Below the pieces are notes generated by a model. That model saw only the letters and a list, made by a program, of their open reading frames with translations. It had not been told where the DNA came from and searched no databases. Below are positions 57,236-64,000 of a stretch of DNA of 64,000 bases, one piece after another (the first letter of the stretch is position 1; each line of letters begins with the position of its first letter). The position numbers were made by a program, and so were the translations under genes. This stretch comes from Siphonodentalium dalli. Lineage: Eukaryota > Mollusca > Scaphopoda > Gadilida > Siphonodentaliidae. The stretch lies in the NCBI GenBank assembly GCA_032622095.1, contig CP136064.1, positions 172,928,310-172,992,309 of the forward strand. Direction: 5' to 3'.

Positions 57236-58436
57236 CTAGAAGGTGACCCGACTTCGTCCGGGCTTTGACCTTGAATTGTCATTTTGAAGGTCAAGGTCAC
57301 GATTTGACCCGTCCAAAACACTGCCCGGACAAAAGTACCCGACAAATGTACCCGTCGAAATCCATCAGGTTTTACCAGATTTGACCTTGAATTGATCATT
57401 TTGAAGGTCAAGGTCAGGTCGGGGTCACGATTTGACCCGTCCAAAGCACTCATTGGACAAAAGTAACCCTATGTATAAAATTTCGTCGAAATCCCATCAA
57501 AATTGGCGATTTGACCTTGAATTGACCCGATTTCAAGGTCAAGGTCAAGTCGCACGGGCAAATGAATATGCTTATGAGACTCCCCATACGTAAGTACCCC
57601 CACATACCAAGTTTCATCAAAATCCCGTGATATTCGGGCGTTTGACATTGAAATGACCCGATTTCAAGGTCAAGATCGCGTCGCACGGCCGTTTTCGAGT
57701 CCATCGATTACAGACAGACACACATACACCTTGAATTGTCCATTTTGAAGGCCAAGGTCAGGTGGGGTCACGATTTGACCCGTCCAAAACACTGCCCGAA
57801 CAAAAGTACCCGACAAAATTACCCGTCGAAATCTATGCGGTTTTACCAGATTTGACCTTGAATTGATCATTTTGAAGGTCAGTTCGGGGTCACGATTTGA
57901 CCCGTCCAATACACTCAGTGGACAAACGTAACCCTATGTATCAAATTTCGTGGAAATCCTATCAAAATTCGCGATTTGACCTTGAATTGACCCGATTTCA
58001 AGGTCAAGGTCTCGTCGCACGGGCAAATGAATATGCTTATGAGACTACCCATACGAAAGTATCCCTAGACACTAATTTTCATCGAAATCCCGTGATATTA
58101 TTGCGTTTGACCTTGAAATGACCCGATTTTAAGGTCAAGGTCACGTCGCACGGGCAAATTAATAGGCATATGCCACTCCCCGACCGAAGGTACCCCCACA
58201 TACCAAGTTTCATCGAAATCCCGCGATATTCTTGCGTTTGACCTTGAAATTACCCAATTTCAAGGTCAAGGTTATGTCGCACGGGCAAATTAATAGGCCC
58301 ATGTCACTCCCCGGCCGAAAATACCCCCACGTACCAAGTTTCATCGAAATCGGCTCGGCCGTTTTCGAGTCCATCGATTACAGACAGACAGACACACACA
58401 CAGATCTTCCAAAATATATAATAGATATATATATAT
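57236..58436 (+). repeat. Modular repeat, type B, array
   Basis: Head CTAGAAGGTGACCCGACTTC then GTCCGGGC, followed by ~125-135-bp modules with TTGACCTTGAATTGA...TTTCAAGGTCAAGGTC and TACCAAGTTTCATCGAAATC. The tail is GGCCGTTTTCGAGTCCATCG, (CAGA)n, then AGATCTTCCAAAATATATAA. The segment 57712-57760 breaks the order, suggesting two fused or nested copies. Confidence 0.85.
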
Positions 58437-58787
58437 ACTAGAAGGTGACCCGACTTCGTCCGGGCTTTGACCTTGAACGATTCTCACAGTGTCATTATTA
58501 TGACTGGCATTTTATTATTCGCGCTGTTTCGAATCGATTTGTAAGCACCGAACTCAAATGAAAGTCCCGTAACACAGCGTAAAAACAGATTTGACCTCGG
58601 CACGTGAAAAGTTGACCTCGGATATGAAAATCAATAGGCCTATGTCACCCCCCCCCCCCCCCCCCGGCCCAAAATACCCCCACATACCAAGTTTCATCGA
58701 AATCGGGTCGGCCGTTTTCGAGATTATCGATTACACACACACACACTCATCCCCACCCCCAAACAGATCTTCCAAAATATATAATAG
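58437..58787 (+). repeat. Modular repeat, type B, short copy with foreign middle
   Basis: Head CTAGAAGGTGACCCGACTTC, then ~120 bp of unrelated sequence, then a module end with a C run (58647-58665), TACCAAGTTTCATCGAAATC, (AC)n and AGATCTTCCAAAATATATAA. Confidence 0.75.
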
Positions 58788-59625
58788 ACTAGCAGGTGGA
58801 CCCGACGTCGTCCGGGCTGTTTCCCCTCTGCTTTTCGGCGAATTGCGCGATTTGACCTTGAATTGTCCATTTTGAAGGTCAAGATCAGGTGGGGGTCACG
58901 ATTTGACACATCCAAAACACTGTCCGGACAAAAGTACCTTACAAAAGGACCCGTCGAAATCCATCCGGTTTTACCCGATTTGCAGGCTACCCGAACCATC
59001 CCTACCTACGAAATTTCATCTCGATCGTCCCATCGGATCCTGAGATAGAGAGTGAATGTCACTCGAATGTCAAGGTCACGCAGCACGGGCATCCGGGTGT
59101 GACGAAATTGCTCAGCGCCTCATACCACCCGTTTCCACCAAATTCGGTGGAAATCGGCTCAGCGGATCCCGAGATATAAGTTCAAGGTCACTCGGAGGTC
59201 GAGATCACGCCGCACCGACAGACAGACATGCCCGTGTTACTCCTGGGGTCAACCTACACCAACACCCCAAAAATGGGAGAAATCGGCCCAGCGGATCTCG
59301 AGATACGGTTTCAAGGTCATTTGAAATTTCAAGGTCACGTCGCACGGGCATCCGGACGCGACGAAATGGCTCGGCGCCTCACACTGCCTCCACATACCAA
59401 ATTTGGTCCAAATCGGCCCACCAGGAGCCGAGATACAGGTTGAAGGTCACCGGTTTGAAGGTCAAGGTCACGCCGCACGGACAAATGGACGGGCCCATGT
59501 TCGTTCCCGGGTCGAATTACGTGTCCGTACCAAGTTTGGTCGAAATCGGTCCAGCCGTGTTCGAGTCTATCGCGAACACACACACACACACACAAACACA
59601 CAGATCTTCCAAAATATATAATAGA
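58788..59625 (+). repeat. Modular repeat, type B variant
   Basis: Head CTAGCAGGTGGACCCGACGT then CGTCCGGGC. Modules are more diverged and GC-richer (AAATTCGGTGGAAATCGGCT, GAGATACAGGTTGAAGGTCA, GGTCACGTCGCACGGGCATC). The tail is GTCCAGCCGTGTTCGAGTC, (AC)n, AGATCTTCCAAAATATATAA. The 249-codon open frame at 59056-59805 follows the repeats and is not supported as a gene. Confidence 0.8.
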
Positions 59626-59745
59626 CTAGCCGATGAGCCCGACGTTGTCCGGGCTATTCAAAAACCAAATTTCAAGTCGATATCTCCACCCGTTTCCGAG
59701 ATCTGGTGTTCGCATGCATTTCAAGTCGATAGCTCCACCCGTTGG
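59626..59745 (+). repeat. Modular repeat, type A, truncated
   Basis: Head CTAGCCGATGAGCCCGACGT then TGTCCGGGCT, followed by one and a part of CAAATTTCAAGTCGATANC / TCCACCCGTTTCCGAGATCT, then it breaks off. Confidence 0.75.
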
Positions 59746-59992
59746 TTTAAACATATTTATTCGCCATATATGCATATAAATACATACATTTGGCAACGGG
59801 ATTGAAGAACAAGTGCGGGCCACTTATATGCCACTTCTCTCCCGATCACCAGACAATCAAGTGAAAGAAAAAAAATGAACATGGCATTGAACAATTATAT
59901 ATGGTATTAAAGTGTATAATGTTAAAATTTGATTGGTTGCTAGTCTCTCCCAACTTGTTCGAAAGTATCTGGTTACTGTATAGTGTACTGTC

Positions 59993-60572
59993 ACGCAGTG
60001 TTCGCGCTGGACCGAAAAAAAGTTTAGCCAAAAGTTTAGCCAAATGAAAATTTTATTAGGGATTAGGGGATTAAATATAAAAATTAATAATGACCTTTTG
60101 CTGCTTCGTGCAGAGTGACGTAATATTTCTCCAGATTAAAACAGCCTGTTACGAACAAATTGCTTATATACCGGCGTCAATGCAGTTTACAAAACATTGC
60201 TTTTTCTTCACATTGTTATAATTCAACCACGGTCGTTTAATGTCCATGCGTCTTTGAATGTCCGTCTTGTGAAAACTAAAGATGATTGCATATCACTTTG
60301 TGATCGCTAGGTTGATAGAGTTGTCGATCGGGTTTCCCTTTGTACGATATTTCATAAGTACGAAAATTATGAAATACTTTCGTCACCTAACTTTGTCTTG
60401 AATGTCGATCTATTGAGCGCTTTTATTAATTAGCTTTCTGGCTCCATGCTTTCAGTCTCCATTTGGGTTAAAAAAAAGTTTAGCCAAAAGTTTAGCCAAA
60501 TGAAATTTTTATTAGCCAAATTCGAAAAAGATTAGCCATTGGCTAATTGGGCTACCGACAGCGCGAACACTG
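59993..60572. mobile_element. hAT-like MITE (14-bp TIR), apparently enlarged
   Basis: CAGTGTTCGCGCTG (59996-60009) and CAGCGCGAACACTG (60559-60572) are perfect inverted ends; CAGTG-type ends are typical of hAT elements. GTACTGT occurs at 59985-59991 and again directly after the right end (60573-60579), a possible 7-8 bp target duplication, off by 3-4 bases at the left. Inside, AAAAGTTTAGCCAAAAG then TTTAGCCAAATGAAA occurs twice in direct orientation (near 60017 and 60475), bracketing ~400 bp that look inserted. Confidence 0.65.
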
Positions 60573-60639
60573 GTACTGTGCTCATCTATCCTTAATGGTA
60601 AGGTGGCAGGACAGTGCAATATGTTCTTATAGAGCGTTT

Positions 60640-60990
60640 ATGACTATACTCAGAATTATTATTTTTATTATTTTATTTTTTCTTTCTTCCCTAGTAGTCG
60701 TCTGCTGTTGAACTTTGTGTGTTCTCACCCTGGGGTGTGTCTCTTATAAAAATTTGGACAGCCTTGAAAATGTCTTCATTATTGGAATTTGATAAGCTTG
60801 GGTCTCCAAATAGTAAAGTTTTTACTGAATAAATATTGAATCGTAGTAGCTTGTTCAGCAAGTCTACTCTTGGAATAATATGCAATTGACATTGGAAAAA
60901 ATAATGAAATGCGTTTTCGTCACCATCGCCGCATCTACAGGCTTTGGACACCGCAATATAATTGAAGTATTTATCTGATTGTAGTTCACT
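60640..60990 (-). pseudogene. Non-LTR retrotransposon fragment, reverse-transcriptase C-terminus
   Basis: The minus frame from ~60985 to the stop at 60691 gives a LINE reverse-transcriptase tail: K-Y-F-N-Y-I-A-V-S-K-A-C-R-C-G, GDGDENAFHYFFQCQLHIIP, then L-L-F-G-D-P-S-L-S-N and F-K-A-V-Q-I-F-I-R-D-T before TAG. The Cys-x-Cys ... His-x4-Cys spacing and the LLFGDP-L motif are characteristic of these tails. The visible ~95 residues are uninterrupted, so this is younger than the other LINE pieces. It is fused at its 5' side (60985) to a type A modular repeat, and everything upstream in the element is missing. Confidence 0.85.
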
Positions 60991-61331
60991 GCTCCACCCG
61001 TTTCCGAGATCTCGTCTGCGCATGCGCGAAGCGGGCGCCGCACGGGCTCGGCGACCCGATAAAATTCGTATCCGGGGCAAGATACGTTCACATACCAAAT
61101 TTCAAGTCGATAGCTCCACCCGTTTCCGAGATATCGTCTGCGCATGCGCGAAGCGGGCGCCGCACGGACTCGCCAATACGACAACGTCCACCGCCTGGTC
61201 AAACTACACACACGCACAAAGTTTCGTCCCGATCGGTCGAGAATCGTAGATTTGTATTAATGACAAACATACAGACAAACATACAGACAGACAGACAGAC
61301 AGACAGAGGTCTTCAAAATATATATGAGACT
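60985..61331 (+). repeat. Modular repeat, type A, two modules and tail
   Basis: GCTCCACCCGTTTCCGAGAT at ~60992 and ~61114 (122-bp period), then AGTTTCGTCCCGATCGGTCG, AGAATCGTAGATTTGTATTA, (CAGA)n and GGTCTTCAAAATATATATGA. It lacks a head; it starts at the LINE fragment. Confidence 0.85.
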
Positions 61332-61969
61332 AGCCGATGACCCCGACGCTGTCCGGGCTATTCAAAAACCAAATTTCAAGTCGATAGCTCCACCCGTTTC
61401 CGAGATCTGGTCTGCGCATGGGCGAAGCTGGCGTCACACGGGCTCGGCGACCCGATAAAATTCGTATCCGGGGCAAGATACATTCACATAGCAAATTTCA
61501 AGTCGATAGCTCTACCCGTTTCCGAGATCTCGTCTGCGCATGCGCGAAGCTGGCGTCGCACGGGCTCGGCGACCCGATAAAATTCGTATCCGGCGCAAGA
61601 TACATTCACATAGAAAATTTCAAGTCGATAGCTCCCCCCGTTTCCGAGATCTCGTCTGCGCATGCGCGAAGCTGGCGTCGCACGGGCTCGGCGAGCCGAT
61701 AAAATTCGTATCCGGGCCAAGATACATTCACATACCAAATTTCAAGTCGATAGCTCCACCCGTTTCCGAGATCTCGTCTGCGCATGCGCGAAGCGGGCGC
61801 CGCACAGGCTCGCCAATACGACAACGTCCACCGCATGGTCAAACTACTCACACGTACCAAGTTTCGTCCCGATCGGTCGAGAATCGTAGATTTGTATAAA
61901 TGACAAACATACAGACAAACATACAGACAAACATACAAACAAACAGACAGAGGTCTTCAAAATATATAT

Positions 61970-61972
<3 letters not shown>
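61332..61972 (+). repeat. Modular repeat, type A, complete: head, four modules, tail
   Basis: Head CTAGCCGATGACCCCGACGC then TGTCCGGGCT. Four ~122-bp modules follow (GTTTCCGAGATCTNGTCTGC at ~61397, 61519, 61641 and 61764), then the tail AGTTTCGTCCCGATCGGTCG, (CAGA/CAAA)n and GGTCTTCAAAATATATATGA. This is the best reference copy of type A in the window. Confidence 0.9.

Positions 61973-62009
<37 letters not shown>
61973..62009. repeat. (AT)n microsatellite
   Basis: Pure AT repeat between the modular repeat and the hairpin. Confidence 0.95.
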
Positions 62010-62011
<2 letters not shown>

Positions 62012-62168
62012 TTATCACCACCATGTGTGTTTCTGAGATCCGTATTCAAGTCGAGCTGCCTTCTCTGGGCAGTCTATCGACGAGTCCGTAGGACGAGTCG
62101 ATAGACAGCCCAGAGAAGGCAGCGAGACTTGAATACGGATCTCGGAAACACACAGGGTGATGATAACC
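62010..62168. repeat. Long structured hairpin with tandem G.A mismatches and hammerhead-like tip
   Basis: Starts GGTTATCACCACC and ends GGTGATGATAACC; the two ~72-nt arms are nearly complementary. The tip (62071-62105) is GTCTATCGAC, GA, GTCC, GTA, GGAC, GA, GTCGATAGAC. A second symmetrical internal loop CGAG/CGAG lies at 62052-62055 and 62123-62126. The other irregularities are A.A, C.A and A.G mismatches and one T.G wobble pair. The tip GAGTCCGTAGGACGA equals stem II plus the sheared G.A pairs of a hammerhead ribozyme, but the CUGA part and the final AAA are absent, so cleavage is not predicted. Confidence 0.7.
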
Positions 62169-63087
62169 AATTTATCTTACAATTCGTCCCATAAAAATGC
62201 AATAAAACTCAATTTAAAACAGGAACTATTTTATTACGCGCAACACACAACGTACACAATTCTCAGCACGCGACGTTGTGATAAGTCAATTTCTGAGAAA
62301 TTCACGTCACTATTCAAATTCACTTTGGCTGGAATCCGATTCAATGAAGAGGCGACGATATTTTCGTTTCATATGTTCGACATAATTGTCACTTTTAACA
62401 GGATAATTGTATTATTTTATGGTGCAATCTCCTTGGATAGTGATAGTGTTGGCGAGATGCATTGCCGGAGATGACTGTCCATTCAGAGTTTTGGTGAATT
62501 TTGAACTTTCCGACACTTCGACAATCGAGTTCTGACTCGCACTAAAATAACCCATTTAGAGGAAATGCAATAAATCACGGACTTTTCGTAAGTATTCTGT
62601 TTTATATCCTTAACATAAGATAAAATTAATTTGATTTTCCCTTCTGTATTTTATCGAATAAAAATGCGTTCAGTAGCTTTTGATCAAGACCGCACTGAAT
62701 TACGGGGAATTCCCTACTTCGCTAAAATAGAAATTGTCAAAATAGTCCGTATTCGTGCGCGCTGTAAACAATGTGTAAACTTCGTTCCTTTTTCGATTTC
62801 CAAACATTTTTGGGTGGTTATTTTGAGCTTTTTGGGCCCTGTCTCCACATTTTGTCAACTTTATTGAACTAATTATTGATTATTTTACATTCGTAGCACA
62901 CGAGTATATTATTTTACGACTTTTAGTTGGTTATTTAGACGTTTTGTTTTGAAAACAAGCCAGTTGTCGAAACGCACGCGCACCAGCTTTTGCCATCGAA
63001 GATATCCTTGTTGCCATCCAGGATACAAGATCGGAAACCGCCTAGTCGTTTTCGCGTGTATTTGATGAAATATAGCTATATTGTAAG
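62169..63087. other. No supported gene
   Basis: A 105-codon frame (62157-62474, +) starts inside the hairpin and has no recognisable domain. Nothing else seen. Confidence 0.35.
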
Positions 63088-63107
63088 ATAAATATATATA
63101 TATATAG

Positions 63108-63147
<40 letters not shown>
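63088..63147. repeat. (AT)n microsatellite
   Basis: ATATATATAGCTATATATAT then pure TA. Confidence 0.95.
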
Positions 63148-63150
<3 letters not shown>

Positions 63151-63157
63151 GAAATCT

Positions 63158-63214
63158 GTGTGTGTGGGGGTGTGTGTGTGGGGGGGGGGGGTGTGAGGGG
63201 GTGTGCGTGTGTGC
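63158..63214. repeat. G/GT-rich tract
   Basis: TGTGTGGGGGTGTGTGTGTG, then a run of ~12 G, then GTGTGAGGGGGTGTGCG. Strongly purine/GT biased on the plus strand; could form a G-quadruplex. Confidence 0.85.
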
Positions 63215-63825
63215 GATTTTGATCGATAGAGTGGGAGTGTTGTTGAGTTATTCCGCACGTGTAGCTGTACACGATTTTGCGGGTTGTAGAGTGGTTGAAA
63301 AACAGTAAAATTAGTATCTGGGGTACACAACTGCATGGTTAATGTAGCATGTGGTATATGTGACATTACTGGTGTGGTGGCTTATTTATTTTACAAAACT
63401 TTGAAAACTCACATTGGTGATGAGGGGATGTTGTCTGTAAGGTGTGCCAAAGGATTTAGTCATGTCAAGATCAAAATCCAAGACTGCTGCCGGTGGTCAT
63501 GTGATTAAACGAAATTCAGAAAAAGTTGTATTGCTCCCATCCTAAATATAACCATGAAGATCCATATGAAACTTGATGAAGATCGGATGAGGAATGTGGC
63601 CTGTCGGTGTGCCAAAGGATTTAGTTATGCAAAAATAAAATCCAAAATGACAATGTCGTTCAAATTTAATAAATCTCATCTAGAGGTGATCCCAAACATG
63701 TCTGTAAATGTTCAAAACATTTCGCCAATAATTGTGGGTTGAACGGTGTGTCGCGATGGATTCAAGTGCGGCCATGTTTTGTTTTTAGCAGAATTCGGGA
63801 AATTGGTAAGCTCCCATCGAGACGT
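63215..63825. repeat. Region with a ~166-bp-spaced direct duplication
   Basis: GGTGTGCCAAAGGATTTAGT occurs at ~63440 and ~63607, each followed by a similar ATGNCAANATNAAAATCCAA. The rest is unremarkable; the frame at 63554-63742 (+) is not supported. Confidence 0.55.
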
Positions 63826-63892
63826 CACTCACAGAGCTTTCCGATGAATGGCAACAAGCCATATTTCCGATTAAATCCTGAAAAGTTACCCA
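63826..63892. repeat. Dispersed repeat, single arm (relative of 11382-11676)
   Basis: GAGCTTTCCGATGAATGGCA, ACAAGCCATATTTCCGATTA, AATCCTGAAAAGTTACCCAT: the right-arm blocks of the 11.4-kb palindrome. Confidence 0.8.
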
Positions 63893-64000
63893 TAAATAGG
63901 TCCGATATGTAACAAAAGCGAACATTATTTTAGACCACAAACTTCAATGGCGTTTTAATCAAGATAACTTACGAGTCATCTCCAACGTCATGATCAGGTG

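Noticed and set aside
59056-59805. 249-codon open frame, the longest in the window
   Set aside because: Lies wholly inside type B and type A modular repeats; the repeats are GC-rich, so stops are rare. Overlapping frames on both strands are equally open.
56685-61938. Recurrent open frames with R-E-A-G-V-T-R-A-R-R-P-D-K-I-R-I
   Set aside because: Type A 122-bp modules; similar frames are open on both strands and in reverse-oriented copies, so there is no coding constraint.
62010-62168. Calling the hairpin a functional hammerhead ribozyme
   Set aside because: The CUGA half of the core and the final AAA are absent; only stem II and its G.A pairs match.

Overview
Organism and character. This is eukaryotic, intron-rich, AT-rich DNA. 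One gene can be reconstructed exon by exon with GT-AG splice sites and introns of 1 to 20 kb. Between the exons lie decayed non-LTR retrotransposons, palindromic non-autonomous DNA elements, satellites and microsatellites. The retroelement types (jockey/CR1-like ORF1 and reverse-transcriptase tails, a 3' end reading GACGTTAAACCCAATAAAT) and the type of MFS transporter suggest a marine lophotrochozoan, most likely a mollusc. That assignment is inference. No bacterial genes, tRNA, rRNA or CRISPR array were found.

Genes. (1) Positions 1-474 (+) look like the last coding exon of a gene entering from the left: an unrecognised Pro-rich tail with a PPPPY motif and a C-terminal T-Q-F. (2) The main gene is on the minus strand. 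Six exons of an OFA/monocarboxylate-type Major Facilitator transporter lie at 52204-52321, 31504-31674, 27609-27731, 26392-26601, 24416-24515 and 18934-18986. All splice phases agree and the last exon ends in a stop. They give the C-terminal ~257 residues; the N-terminal half lies beyond 64000. The two genes converge tail to tail. (3) Weak coding candidates are a GPCR-like fragment (7132-7447, -), a coiled-coil ORF (43283-43654, -) and a one-helix membrane tail (44950-45178, -). The last two lie inside the 20.5 kb transporter intron.

Mobile and repeated DNA, left to right. From 0.8 to 18.6 kb: many foldback elements, a 35-bp minisatellite, two TTAA-flanked MITEs, and two LINE reverse-transcriptase tails. 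From 19.5 to 21.5 kb: a LINE-like insertion with a 13-bp target-site duplication, a broken ORF1 and no ORF2. From 22.3 to 23.2 kb, 28.7 to 29.5 kb and 56.6 to 62 kb: modular repeats that begin with CTAG and a short GC hairpin and end in ACAG/AT microsatellite. From 32.7 to 34.7 kb: a ~150-bp satellite alternating between two subtypes. From 35.07 to 42.56 kb: a giant head-to-head inverted array of ~182-bp monomers inside the largest transporter intron. From 51.1 to 52.0 kb: a textbook TTAA/CCCTTT piggyBac-like MITE and a related copy. At 55.1-56.2 kb: a 1.07 kb element with ~380-bp inverted arms. At 60.0-60.6 kb: a hAT-like MITE. At 62.0-62.2 kb: an isolated ~159-bp hairpin with tandem G.A mismatches and a hammerhead-like tip.

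What stands out. Most of the structure in this window is inverted repeats at many scales, from ~57 bp to ~7.5 kb, much of it inside introns of an apparently intact gene whose pre-mRNA would carry these hairpins. The best candidates for something undescribed are the giant foldback satellite, the CTAG-hairpin modular family with changing but still complementary stems, and the hairpin at 62.0-62.2 kb.
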